A DNA stretch of 64,000 nt. Origin: Parastagonospora avenae f. sp. tritici 18332-5. Its lineage: Eukaryota > Ascomycota > Dothideomycetes > Pleosporales > Phaeosphaeriaceae. Positions within the stretch are counted from its first letter, which is position 1. Every line of letters begins with the position of its first letter. The notes beneath the pieces were generated by a model. The model was not told where the DNA came from. It saw only the letters and a list, made by a program, of their open reading frames with translations, and did no database searches. Below are positions 43,560 to 54,897 of this stretch, one piece after another. A program made the translations under genes and the position numbers. Location: the NCBI GenBank assembly GCA_022559985.1, contig JAFJTR010000024.1:62001-126000 (forward strand). The letters are read 5' to 3'.

Positions 43560-45047
43560 ATGCGGCTGCAACTCTCGTTCACAGCCATGTTGGCCTCGGC
43601 CGGTTTCCTCGTGGACGCAGCACCCGCAAAGTGCGTGACCATGTCATCACAATTACGCCGATGCTGATTTTCTTCCAGTGACCTTCAAGAGCGACGTGTC
43701 GATTTTGACTGGGGCAGTGATAAGGTCAAGGTCCGTGGCGTCAACCTTGGCGGTTGGTTGGTCCTCGAGTCGTGAGTAACGTTTACACCCGATGTTTGCT
43801 TCTTGTCGCTGACCACCATAGTTTCATTACACCTTCCATTTTTGAGAGTCATAGCTCGGACAACTGGCCCATCATCGATGAGTGGGGACTGTGCGAGAAA
43901 GTCGGCCAACAGAACTGTGCCGATGTCCTCAAGCCTCATTGGGACAGCTTCGTGACGCTTGACGACTTCTGGAAGATCAAGAAAGCTGGCTTCAATCTGG
44001 TCCGCATTCCAGTTGGGTACTGGAGCTACGTCAATCCATGGGGACCGTATGCTCAAGGCGCCGCCCCGTATCTGGACGCTGCAATTGATTGGGCGCGACA
44101 GACTGGCTTGAAGGTAGTGATCGATCTTCACGGCGCACCCAAGTCTCAGAACGGCTTTGATCATTCCGGCCACAGGGCCTCTGTTCCTGGCTGGGGCGAT
44201 GCTGACAGTCTTGGCTACACCCACCTCGCACTTCGCATTATCGAGGAGAAGTATGCCATACCATCGATGCAGGATGTTGTCGTCTCGATCCAGCCGCTCA
44301 ACGAGCCTTTCTTGCTCAAGCTGGACAAGGAGATGGTCAAAAACTTCTATCGCGATGCTTACCACAACCTTCGCGAGATCAGTGATATGCCCATCATGTT
44401 CCACGACGGTTTCGAAGTCCCGAGCTGGATGAACGGCTTCCTCACACCGCAGGACAATAATGCACAGAATGTGATTGTCGATCATCACGAGTACCAGATC
44501 TTCGACAAGGACCTTTTGGCCTTTTCGGTCGAACAGCACCTTGGTCTCATGTGCGATTCCGTACGTTGTCCCTGTGGACCTCGCACAGCATGTCTGCTAA
44601 CCGCATCTCAAAGGCCGACAACCTTCACAGCTCCGACAAGTGGACCATCGGTACTTTTTTCCCACTCCCACTCTCATCACACAAATGCTAACATCCAATA
44701 CAGTCGGCGAATGGTCCGGCGCCCTGACCGACTGCGCCAAACACGTCAATGGCTTCGCCGCCGGCCACCGCTACGACGGCAGCTATCCCGACACCCACTA
44801 CATCGACACCTGCACCGGCAAATCCGGGCTCGTCTCCACGTGGACGCAAGAATGGAAGGACAACATCCGGCGCTGGATTGAAGTGCAACTCGACGCGTAC
44901 GAGACCAACACTATGGGCTGGGTCTTTTGGAACTTCAAGACTGAGGGCAGCGCGGGCGATTGGGACCTCTTTCAGTTGCTGGACGGAGGCGTGTTTCCGC
45001 AGCCGCTGGAGGATCGTAAGTTTCCTAGGTGGTGTAAGAACTTTTAG
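43560..45047 (+). CDS. Secreted exo-beta-1,3-glucanase, glycoside hydrolase family 5
   Basis: Five exons, 43560-43630, 43679-43771, 43822-44560, 44614-44650 and 44704-45047, give 427 aa. All four introns are 48-53 bp, three with CTAAC or CTGAC branch points. Residues 1-20 are a signal peptide. VRGVNLGGWLVLESFITPSI, VRIPVGYWSYV and DLHGAPKSQNGFDHSG lead to the acid/base Glu in SIQPLNEPFLL and the nucleophile Glu in WTIVGEWSGALTDC. The last join depends on the 37-nt exon 4, which supplies DKWTI before VGEW. The enzyme trims beta-1,3-glucan from chain ends, acting in wall remodelling or glucan feeding. Confidence 0.95.
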
Positions 45048-47942
45048 GGGGCATGGGAGGTAACTGAGGGGATGGTGTGATCGTGATGGGATGGTGTAAT
45101 GTTGGTGAGAGGGGTGGTATGTGGTGTTACGCCTTGTGTATGTGTATGTGGCATCTTAAAGCGCATAGTTTGACGATTACGAATTAGATGATAGTGTTGC
45201 ACTGCCTCCGTTTCCGTTTTGTTCCCGTAAGCATGGTCTACTCGCGTTCGCTCCTCTTCGTAATCATGTGTGACACGTCCTCGTTGCTGCGAGAGTATTG
45301 AGGTACATAGGAGGTCAAGGAGAAGCTTTCCTTTGAGTACTTATATACATCTCCTTTTCATGCTCTCCGATGTCGAGCCTCTTCTTGTTGCACCTGGTAG
45401 CTCGCTAACATGGAATGCGACTTCGATTCAAAGTTCGCTATATGTGCTCGGGTCTTGTTGCGTCGCCCTACTGGGCACGTCTGTTCAGAGCAGCGGAAAG
45501 GAGGTTTCGATCTTCTCACAGTAGATTACATACTCGGGTTCACTTGGTACTTCAACATATGGAAGCATATCACAGCCACACTTGGAAAAGACTCGCAACA
45601 ATACTATATACTGTCAGCTCGTATATATCTGACTCATCTGGTCGCCGTGTGGGTGGTTGTATGTCTGTCTGGTACGTTCACCTTGATGCTCTGCAAAACG
45701 ATAGGGTCTCAGGTTTTCCGACTTTTTGATAAGGGACTAGTGGTTCACGCAGATGTCGGCGTTGCATACTCGGCCAACGTCACGAAGACCACAATACACG
45801 ACGGAACACCAGGCAACGACAACCTAGGAGATGAACCCAAGAGATAAGTAATCAAGAAGGATGAAGAATTAGGGATACCAATACAAAATACAAGAAGGAA
45901 GCTAGGACATGGACACTGATTTGATAGGTCGTCTCGAGACCTCAATTTCGTCGCATTCTCTGGCGCAGACTTTCAGTGCTTCCTTGCGTCAGACTGCTGG
46001 CTCAAAGCCCGACTGCAATTTCTTCTTAGACTCTGAAGCGAGGTTTCACTCACATGCACCTGCAGATCACCGATGCATGTCCACGCAACAACTCTCCACT
46101 GAGCAAAATTGAAATTCTCTTTGCGCCAGGATTGCTCCATGGAAAGGAAGCATTGGTGCGGTTTCAGATTGCAGAGACAGCCGACAACAGACTGACTTCA
46201 GCTCAGCCTCAGCCACCAACAAGACGTGAGAAATTTGGTGGCTTCCAACGACCTTGGTTTTCCATTGGGCATCAGCGCAGGCCAAGCGAACGATGCGGAC
46301 GTTCGGAAGCCGAGTTTGCCTCCGCGCGAAATTACCATCGACCACAAGGTTCAGACCGGGATGGCAGCAGTTTCACAAGTCACTTTCCCATACAGGTTTT
46401 CGGAGGATTGTCATTTGCAGCAACGGCCGCAGCGTTTGAGTAGACACTAAATGGATCCCCGTCGCTAGCGCTTCCAGCTACCAGGACAGCCCCAGTTTTG
46501 AAGATCAACGGGCCAACGGGCGCTCTGCATTGCTGCTCAGGCCTCGCTTAGGCGACGAATGCCGGTTCGCTTGGCTTGGTGTTGATGCTTTGGATTCTTT
46601 CGAGGCGTGCCTTCGTGGTGTTTACTTTTGGCATCGAGAACGATGAAGCATAAGCATCTTCGGAGTTTTCCTAGCTCTGTCGAACGATCGCTTTGTGTTA
46701 TTCACGGCGGAGTGACATATCATGTCCTTGATCTCGGTTACGGGCCACCTGCCTAAGTACTTTCGGCCAAATACGCACGCGAAAGCAGGGCGACTCGTGT
46801 CAACAATACAACAGACGTCTCGATAAAGAAGAGAGTCCTGCTGGTAGACAGCGGATATTCGATTCATGCCCACGGCCCGGTGTCCTCGAGCGAGGCGACG
46901 TTCTGGGGAAGATTCAGGATCCCAAAGCTTAACTCTACACAGTATATGCGTATGAAATCTTCTGGTCGTCCACTGCCACATCGTGAAAAATGCCGCTGCA
47001 GGGCTCAGAGAGTTTCACCGGAAGTCTGATGGTCTCGTGACCATGGAAGACGCCGCGGGACAGCGCTTCTGCATCCGGAGCTTGGACACCTACAGGGTGT
47101 GGACGAACAAGGAAAAGTTTGAAGAGCAGAAAGCAAAAACGGAACCAACAAAGAAAATCCCCCAGGGAACCAGCCTGTCACTCAGCTTTCTCATAGCGCC
47201 TTTTCGCAACGCTGGTTTTGACGTGAACAGCAAAACGCAGGACAGTGTTGGGGCCGGACGCCCGCCATTGGCTAGTCACGCCGTGCTTACCAGCTGAAAA
47301 AATGGACATACTTTTTCGGAAGGGCTGGCCAGATGCCAGGATCCCTGCAAAAGGAATTAAGCAGAAAAGACGAGCCGACACTGATGACGCTCGGTATGCT
47401 GCGCTGCAATGCGAGATGCTCGCAGGGTACGAGCGATCAATAGCCCTTCCGTGTGCGACACTAGAAAGCAAGGACAAAAAAGGTTGCACATGTTGGGCTC
47501 GCGAACGGCGTGATACATGATCACAAATAAACACAGGCTCAATTTTAGATTATTCTTCTGTAGCACTCTTGCCTGGTCATCTATTGTGCTGAATGAACTT
47601 GAGATGAGTGACCTGTCGGAGTCGAGTGTCAGCCTGATGAGCGACATCCGACCACTAAAGTGATGTCACTTCGGAGCACTTCATTTCCCCCGCCCGTTCC
47701 GACCGCGCTCCAGGCTTACGACGAACACAGGTTTGAACCTTGTGCAGCCACCATCTGTGGGGACGGAACTATTGGCACGACGTTTAGACCCACCCCGGCA
47801 AGGTCTTCTTCGAAACGGCAGTGTTTGCCAGGTTTCATGCTTATGGACCTTACCGGCGCACAACATGAAATCACAACATAAACAATAACACTGCATTCAC
47901 ACGTTCATCTTACGACCGCATTTCTAACCTGACATTCCCACC
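45048..47942. other. Gene-poor interval with possible coding relics
   Basis: About 2.9 kb. Open frames at 45410-45847 and 46983-47297 (+) look partly protein-like but have no recognised family, and no consistent exon chain joins them. No transposon ends or tandem repeats were seen. It may hold decayed sequence. Confidence 0.4.
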
Positions 47943-48926
47943 ATGTCAGACGCCGAAATCATGGCAGCCATCGGGATGGATCACGAACTCTGGGAGGACC
48001 AACCCACAATGCCGAAGACGAAGAAGTCATTCATGCAGAAGCTCACTGAGCGACACGAAGCTCTCAAACTTCAGTTGCGGTCGCCAAAATTGGACGATGT
48101 CAGCCATGATGAAGAGCGCGCACCGTCGCGATCATCCACAAGTTCATCACACAAAGACTTCTTCAAATTAGCACCTGTCACCTGGACGCCAAAGACTGAT
48201 CGCATCAAGAGCGAGTTTGCGATTCTCTACGACGACATTGCAGGCGACAACTATCCATCGCCGTCATTTGTGCAGTCGCCTCTTAGCACACCAACCGAGA
48301 ATGACTCCAGAGCACACGACCAGGACATTTCACGCACCCGAAGGAAGGTCAACCGAGAAGCCTCAGCCAGCGACCTTTTTGCGACACGTCCTCTACACAG
48401 CTCATACAGCACTATGTCCATGAACTCATCACGTCTGTCGTCTCCCACCACCACCCGACCTTCATCAATCCAGACCCGTGCGCGGAGTCTGCCCAGCGAG
48501 ATGTCTGACGAGCAAATGGACGCATGGTTAGAACAGCCAGAAGATGCCGAGGTCCACCGCCGACGCAAGCACTCCGCCAGCAGCGCACTCTCGGATTACT
48601 CTCCGACGATGAGTCAGCGCTACGTGCAGCGACGCAAGATGACCAGCAAAGCCATGGAGAACAAGTCTAGTACTTTCCTATGTGAACGCGACCTCCTCCA
48701 GAAAGAATTCGAGCAGCTGTTGGCCGCGGCCAGCGCGAAATCGACTTCCACGCCTGTGGTGCACGAAGAGCGCAACTTGACCCTGACGGACATGCCCGTG
48801 GAAATCGTCCTCGAAGTCGCACGCTATCTCGACACGCAAAGCGCTGCACGCTGTCGTCAGACTTGCAGAAAGTTCTGCGACACCGTTCCAGCGCCGTCGA
48901 AACCTCTCTCTTTGCAGAAAACTTGA
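47943..48926 (+). CDS. F-box protein (F-box at C terminus)
   Basis: This is an intronless 327-aa frame. The first 240 residues are polar and Ser/Thr/Arg-rich with no fold I recognise. Residues about 275-315 carry an F-box-like helix set, LTLTDMPVEIVLEVARYLDT followed by SAARCRQTCRKFCDTV. F-box proteins link substrates to SCF ubiquitin ligases through Skp1. Here the F-box is close to the C terminus, where most family members have it N-terminal with a substrate domain behind it. A missed 3' exon or a truncating stop is possible; no convincing splice site was found near 48900. Confidence 0.65.
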   Translation: MSDAEIMAAIGMDHELWEDQPTMPKTKKSFMQKLTERHEALKLQLRSPKLDDVSHDEERAPSRSSTSSSHKDFFKLAPVTWTPKTDRIKSEFAILYDDIAGDNYPSPSFVQSPLSTPTENDSRAHDQDISRTRRKVNREASASDLFATRPLHSSYSTMSMNSSRLSSPTTTRPSSIQTRARSLPSEMSDEQMDAWLEQPEDAEVHRRRKHSASSALSDYSPTMSQRYVQRRKMTSKAMENKSSTFLCERDLLQKEFEQLLAAASAKSTSTPVVHEERNLTLTDMPVEIVLEVARYLDTQSAARCRQTCRKFCDTVPAPSKPLSLQKT

Positions 48927-50329
48927 ACGAGATAAGATTTCGTTGGAAGTATATTGTCGGTCCTTCGTACCACCGATTCAATGAACCTTATCAACTAGGC
49001 CACCCATCAAGTCGTACTTGAGATAGTCGAGAGTGCATAAGCAGTCGATGTGGTAGCTCGAACGTTGACGTATCAGAAAACGGTTGAGGGGACCCGAGGC
49101 GTGCTGCATAAGCTTTTTGGAAGCGTCATAGCGGCACAGGAAAGTTGCGGTCTGCACCTTCCGAATATTTGCTCCTCGTGGATAGCACGAGCTTCACATG
49201 AGCAGCGGGTCGAACGGCCTAGCATACCTAGGTATGTTGTTGGTGCATGGAGGGAGAAGAGCCGAGGGAACGGACAGCGAAACGCGTCGTCGCCCCGCAG
49301 CAGAGTGAGGGGATAGCAGCCAGGGTCGGGTTCGGGAGACGAAGGCGATGAGGATGTCGCACGGGAGAAGCACATGAGGGGAAGCCACGAGAAAGGAAAC
49401 ATCGCCGTCACAAGATGGGGAGTGTCGACCACGTGAATGAAACTCGGCTGTCTACCTCCGAGGTATAGGTGCGGCCTGCATGCAGTGCCAGCTAAAAATA
49501 TCTACATAGTCACTGATCAACTCTTTTGACTCGAACAACTTCAAGCTTCGTACATGTATCGAGTGACTGCGGAATCCGTCATTCGTGCTGGAAAATGCAT
49601 AACTTACGAGGCGTCTTGACTTTTAAGTCGAGCGTGGATTGGGTATTGCCCCCACATCGGACGAAAACACGTCTGCCCTCAATTCATGCTCGCGGTAAGT
49701 TCCTCGTGGTCATTCCTTTCCTTACCTTGTACTTTGCACGATGAATTGCAGTTATTGTCAATATGCTCACCTTCTACCTCCGCTAATCAATCAACTCTGG
49801 CTTGTGGTTGAGATAGACCTTCTTAGGTATTGCCTAGCTTTTCGATCTTAGTGTTCTTGCACTCTACATCTCAGAGTTCTTGTGAGCGCATGTCCAGTCC
49901 CTAATTTGCATCTCAAATTCAGTACATGACATAACCTCGACGATCGCCAGATCTCTGCGAGAAACTCTCAACTTCTCTCTTGGTATTTACTGATGAACAT
50001 AACAACAGCTGAGTCTCTAGAGTTCGTATGATTTTTTTGCAATTTTTCATCTCTTGCCCCTTTTGCGCGCGTCTCTTGATCATTGGAAAAGAGGTTGTGT
50101 GGAGATCTCAGCGCGTAGCAAGGAAGTGTCCGAGGCGGCGCTATTGTGGTAAGATTACCGGTATGGCCAATCGTAAATCGAACTCTAAGGTGAGAGGAAT
50201 TGTGCCGCCTGCGCCTCACATTTTGGAACCTCGCTGAAACAAAATCGCATCTACATCGCTTCTTCAAGAGTTTCTCTATCTTAAAGACAATAGTCGTCGA
50301 GATCAAAATACAGATGACCAGTTCCCAGT
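48927..50329. other. Intergenic, about 1.4 kb
   Basis: No supported gene. Short frames at 49050-49316 (+) and 49073-49432 (-) overlap and lack family features. No repeats were recognised. Confidence 0.5.
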
Positions 50330-52314
50330 ATGACTACTCCGATCATTCAACCTTCTTACGTGCGCGTCGAGGGTCGCGACTCAGATCACGCCGCCGAGAC
50401 CAACACCAGTACCGGGCTGCGCTTGCCGCATCATGAGAATATTTTGAAGGAAGATACGTGCAACACTAAAAACACGCATCCGAAGCATCGATCGACACAA
50501 GTTTCTCTCCAAGGACCAGCAGCGCTACTTTCTATCGCTCTGCTCACAGGCGCCGCGGTAGGAGTGCTGCTTGCAAGCCGCGGTTCACCAAATGAGCGTT
50601 GGAAATTGAAGAATGTACAGATTCAACCTCAAGTATGGCTCTCCGTCCTGTCAACAATCATGGACGGATTAACCATGTTTGCGTTAGCAAAAGCAGCTGA
50701 GATCACTTTTTGGCGCAGAGCAGCACGCGGTACCACTTTACGTGATATGTACAACCTTTACGAATCCCAATCTATTCTAGGTGCGCTCAAGAACATCCTC
50801 TCTCTACGCGGCGATAAACTAGCTGCCGTTTCATTACTCTGCCTCGTCTCAGCTTTGCGAGGACCGCTATTTCAGCGGGCATCCACGATTGACGGCGACG
50901 CTATGCTGAACACAACCGGAAACCTGGAAGTTAAGGTCGCCCAACTCATACCACCGAACTTCTTGTTTCAAGGCTCAGTCGGAGACCCACTGCTCTTTGA
51001 TGGAGTGTATGATGCCTACGTGGAGCGAGCGCCCATACATATTCGCGTCACGAGCAATGAAGGTGTATGTGGCGATCGTTGCGAGGGAAAAGTCAAAGTA
51101 TGTCATAACGCGTGCTCGCAGTCACCAAGCTGATACATTTCAGGGCTACGGTTTCAGAATAAGCTGTTCAGATGTATCCTCCATCCCATGGGACAATTCG
51201 CCAAACAGTACCGTCATACAGATGTACTCAGACCCTGAAAATCAGATAGGGAGTGCCGTACCAGCCTTCAATAACTCAGCCGTTCTGGTTGACTGTAGGG
51301 AGGGTTCAACATTCAATCGCTCGGGCGACACAGATCGCGACACAGATCGCGACACCGAGATAGCCACAAACCAAAGAGGCATGATTCAAGTCAGTAATCT
51401 ATTCAAACCGGAACCCATATGTGGTGCACATCTCTCGCTTCACAAATGCTCGCTGCACCACGCCATTATTGAGTACGACGTTGCTCTAACCAACGACACC
51501 CTAAGCTTGAGGAGTGAAAACTGGCAAGATGACAAAGTGCTATTCGAGACGCAAGTACCCTACAACAATCAAAATCCCAGTATCCAAACAGCTAAGCATT
51601 TGTAGACCAACCTGGCATCTTCCCACTCCTCCATTTCCCAAGTTCCTCAACGACCTCGCATACCCCTGGAGCCCCTTCGAGCACTGGGTCGCGTGGTACA
51701 TGTCCGAGTTCAACGAGGAGATATCCATATACTCCGATGGCAACGGCGATCCGTTTGCAGGCGCAAACCCCCGTTTCTTGCTCGCTAAGCGCTTCATCGA
51801 TGGCAATATCAACAACGTCAGCTGTAACACCACTTTTCGAGATCCAACCCAATACGTACTCAACAGACTTCGCGAAATTGCGTTCCGTACCGCCGTTGCC
51901 GCGGCTGCTGTTACTGACTCTGTGATTCTCTACGGAAACGATGAACTCGCCCAACAAGCCCTATCGCGCACTCAAAATTGGACGCAGAATGTTGACGTTA
52001 TTGGTCAGAGACGCTTCGTCGCTTATACTGTCAATACTACGTACCTAGTATGCGCAGTTTTTCTCAGTCTTATTGCAGCCGTAGCCGTTCTACCGCTTTA
52101 TTGGGGCGCAAAGGGCGGTGTAGTGGTATCACGCTCGTTTAATCCTCTGGATGTTGCGCACGTCTTTGGCACGCCGATCCTTCAGGATGTGCATGAGGCA
52201 AATGTGGGGAGATACATTCGAAAAGAGAGAGGACTCAAGAGTGTGTGTTGTTCAGTAGAACAATTAGATAGTGGTGAGGATGTACGGCTTGTGAGAGTGC
52301 TGCTTAAGGGTTGA
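50330..52314 (+). CDS. Unassigned fungal membrane glycoprotein
   Basis: Exon 1 is 50330-51097 and exon 2 begins at 51144 after a clear 46 bp intron. The reading frame must change again near 51555-51642. The in-phase choice (donor 51555, acceptor 51642) gives 616 aa, but this second intron is uncertain. Hydrophobic segments lie at about 62-85 (LLSIALLTGAAVGVLLA), around 95-120 and near the C terminus (TYLVCAVFLSLIAAVAVLPL). The central 350 residues contain many N-x-S/T sites and several cysteines, suggesting an extracytoplasmic domain. The layout recalls large fungal membrane-protein families with a glycosylated loop and a terminal anchor, but I cannot name one. A 12-bp tandem repeat encodes DTDRDTDRD. 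Confidence 0.55.
51325..51358 (+). repeat. 12-bp coding tandem repeat
   Basis: GCGACACAGATC is repeated with a third, diverged copy, encoding D-T-D-R units in the membrane glycoprotein. It keeps the reading frame. Confidence 0.7.
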
Positions 52315-52752
52315 GGAATTCCAGTCGCTATCCTGTCCTGTGCGAAATGCTTACCTATATAATATACTCTCTGTCGCAAAAACAGCCAGTCTGCTTGTCA
52401 TGGAAAAGTTCATCCGGGCTATGACCTGGAGCAGGCTACGTACCTACTTAAACCGTTGGTCGGACTTGGTCGGAGACTCCTACGAGAAGTACTCGGATTT
52501 CAAATGTGTCGTAATTTCTCTAGCCCAATACTGGCATGGTGTGAAGATGGGTATGTAGTGGTTGATGTCTAGGGAAGGAGCGCTAAAAGCAGAGACGCTG
52601 AGTGATGAGAGATCTGTCATGTAGCAAAACAAATTCGTTGCACTTACATCAAAGGTAGAGGCATTCTTGAAGATCACTTTGAAGATTTGGTAAATGCTTT
52701 CTGCTCAGAGAGGGCACGTACAGCTATATATCCGTCATTTCATATTCGAAAT
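52315..52752. other. Intergenic, convergent 3' ends
   Basis: This lies between the unassigned membrane protein (+) and the MFS transporter (-). No feature was recognised. Confidence 0.5.
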
Positions 52753-54213
52753 CTATATCGCGACCCAAAAATTCCGACATCGTCGCCACCTCGCAAAAGC
52801 AATCAAGCATCCACCCGCGACCAAACATCCAGCCGTAACACTCGCAACAATTTTCATTCCGCCCCCAACATTTTCAATAATGAACGCAGAAGCAAGTAGT
52901 CCAGCAAAGGCGCTGCATCCCGCGACCACCATCATCACCGCGGCTCGGATTGGCATGTCGGGATGCCAAACGACCTTCTCGCCATGAAAGATGGTTGTGA
53001 CTTTCAAATGTAGAGAGATTATCGCGCCGAGACTAACGCCATATGCGCCGCCGCATGGCAGTGCGATGGGAAGATTTGGCATGAAGAAGGGTAGAAGTGA
53101 AGCTGCACCGGCGAATATGCACGATGCGATAAAAGTGTTGAGCGGGCCGAGGCGTTTGCGAAGGATGGGATTGGCGCTGATGCATGCGCTGATTGCAGCC
53201 GTCGTGAGTGTGATGATGGGGACGAAGGCTGCAGTCTTCGAATCCAAGGGGGCAGGAGGTTGGGTGAGGACGAGAGAGATGTAAATGGGGAAGTTGAAGA
53301 GGGCGAAGAAGATGAGCATGTAGCCAAGTATGAACCAGATTGTGCCTTGCTCTTTCCAGATCTTGTTGACGCTTTTGGGTAGTTTCATGTTTGTGTGCCA
53401 TTCTTGCGCATCGGGTGGGAGTTCGTTTTCCTTGACTCGACGAATGAGTGTATATGCGATCAGGAGCGTTCCGACAAGGATAGCTGCGGTGGCGGCTGGC
53501 GCAAAGTGACCTTTGCCTCGTACTTGAAGCCCTTGCCTAGCAATCAATGTATAGATGATAGCTCCGAGGAAACCCATAAGGCCGCTCTGCATGGACACGA
53601 GGGGTTGATTGAATCGGTAATGCGAGCTCAACACCACAGTACTTAGGGGGAACAGGGTACCAAGCGCAGCGCCTAGAATTGGCCCTTGCAAAAGCATCGT
53701 GGCCGTGTACGTTTCGATCCATTGGAGCGCGAGTTGTATAGCGAATGCCAGTAATATAGCGCCGAAGAACATGAGTCTCCATCCTGACCGCTGACCTCTC
53801 CATTGGTAGAACCACCCAACCAGGATAGGTATGCATAAAACGCATGCAATCTGTAGCGCAGGTATGATCGATAATGCGCTTAGGCTACATCCGGTGAGCG
53901 CGGCGTTGACGTAGTACTCGAGGTACACGCCTTGAGAAAGCGGTATGCCGACGACGTTGAAGAGTACAAGTGCTTGTGCCCACACAGCCCGGTTGCGGTG
54001 GCGCGCGTACTTTGTCAGTAGCTTGATTCTAGCCTCTTCTTTGGCTCGCGCATCCTGATGATCGAAGGCAAGCTGAGTTGGTCGAGTGATGCCTTGTCTG
54101 GCGTCGTAGAAGTTGCCCTGCACTGCCGGGTTGCTGTAGACGTTCCCTGGTCTTGCTGACGGATCCAACACGGCGTTCCTTGGTGCTGTTATCTCTGAGC
54201 CGTGCACTTGCAT
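52753..54213 (-). CDS. MFS transporter, monocarboxylate-porter-like
   Basis: This is an intronless frame. The ATG at 54213 gives 486 aa beginning MQVHGSEITAPRN; an ATG at 54327 would add 38 residues. I prefer 54213 because the preceding stretch is not typical of the family. The N-terminal 65 residues are cytosolic, with NVYSNPAVQGNFYDARQGIT. About 12 hydrophobic segments follow. The loop and TM motif GVYLEYYVNAALTGCSLSAL and the mid-protein SMQSGLMGFLGAIIYTLIA fit fungal MCT-type members of the major facilitator superfamily. Substrate unknown. The C-terminal tail is short and basic. Confidence 0.75.
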   Translation of the reverse strand: MQVHGSEITAPRNAVLDPSARPGNVYSNPAVQGNFYDARQGITRPTQLAFDHQDARAKEEARIKLLTKYARHRNRAVWAQALVLFNVVGIPLSQGVYLEYYVNAALTGCSLSALSIIPALQIACVLCIPILVGWFYQWRGQRSGWRLMFFGAILLAFAIQLALQWIETYTATMLLQGPILGAALGTLFPLSTVVLSSHYRFNQPLVSMQSGLMGFLGAIIYTLIARQGLQVRGKGHFAPAATAAILVGTLLIAYTLIRRVKENELPPDAQEWHTNMKLPKSVNKIWKEQGTIWFILGYMLIFFALFNFPIYISLVLTQPPAPLDSKTAAFVPIITLTTAAISACISANPILRKRLGPLNTFIASCIFAGAASLLPFFMPNLPIALPCGGAYGVSLGAIISLHLKVTTIFHGEKVVWHPDMPIRAAVMMVVAGCSAFAGLLASAFIIENVGGGMKIVASVTAGCLVAGGCLIAFARWRRCRNFWVAI

Positions 54214-54801
54214 TCTGGAAGCTACAGGTAGCCTGTAAGAGACCGAAGCTGGCTTGCGACAGGCGAGGATGGCTGCCTTGGTGACTACTCGTGGAAGTGG
54301 ATGAAGTGACGCGAAGCATGTATACATGTAGCAGCATTGTTGAAGAGGGAAGATGGGTGACACAGTGAGTTACGAAGAGTCGCACTCGGACCAAACGCGG
54401 TTGATTGCATTTGTGAGACTGATAGTGCCGCGGTGACACCGTACTCTGTGAATGCGGCGCAGTCAATGAGTTGTCTGATCAATGATTTCATGGATGGTTT
54501 TCGGGACAAAGTGCGTGTGCGCGCTGACGCGGCCTGATGAAGCAGGAAGGCACCTGTCGTGATGTGCTGGAAGGAGCGGAGCGTTCAATAGTGTCACGTG
54601 CAATGGCAAACCACATACACCCGTGGATAGCAAGCAAGAGGACAAGCAGTTTCGACAGCCGCAAGATTCACATTGCGCTCTGAGACAGCAATCAGTAGTT
54701 CGAAATGACATACAGCTGAAGTACAGAAAAACCTAAACTTATCATGAATATCCCGTAACCCGAAACGCCAAAGTCAGAACATGTCAACATCACTCAACAG
54801 C
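54214..54801. other. Intergenic
   Basis: This lies upstream of the MFS gene and downstream of the SH3 gene. It may contain a 5' extension of the MFS coding region (in-frame ATG at 54327). No other feature was recognised. Confidence 0.45.
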
Positions 54802-54897
54802 TCAGAAGATGCTGTTGACGATGTTTCCTCCAATCGTCGCACCTGCACAAGTCAACTTAAAAGATCCCGTTGACAATCTTTCCGCCAATAGTCGCAC
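54802..54897 (-). repeat. 55-bp tandem duplication that forms an AG-GT-bounded intron
   Basis: Two tandem copies of the sequence coding for ATIGG-x-IVN-x-IF plus stop lie head to tail. Each copy is preceded by GCAG|GTGCGAC, so the first copy is bounded by GT at 54897 and AG at 54843 with a TTGAC branch-like string 10 nt before the AG. The coding parts differ at about 9 of 41 positions. Confidence 0.75.

Noticed and set aside
45410..45847. 145-codon + strand ORF with one hydrophobic stretch
   Set aside because: It starts with ATG but shows no family motif, no signal peptide and no supporting splice context; not strong enough to call a gene.
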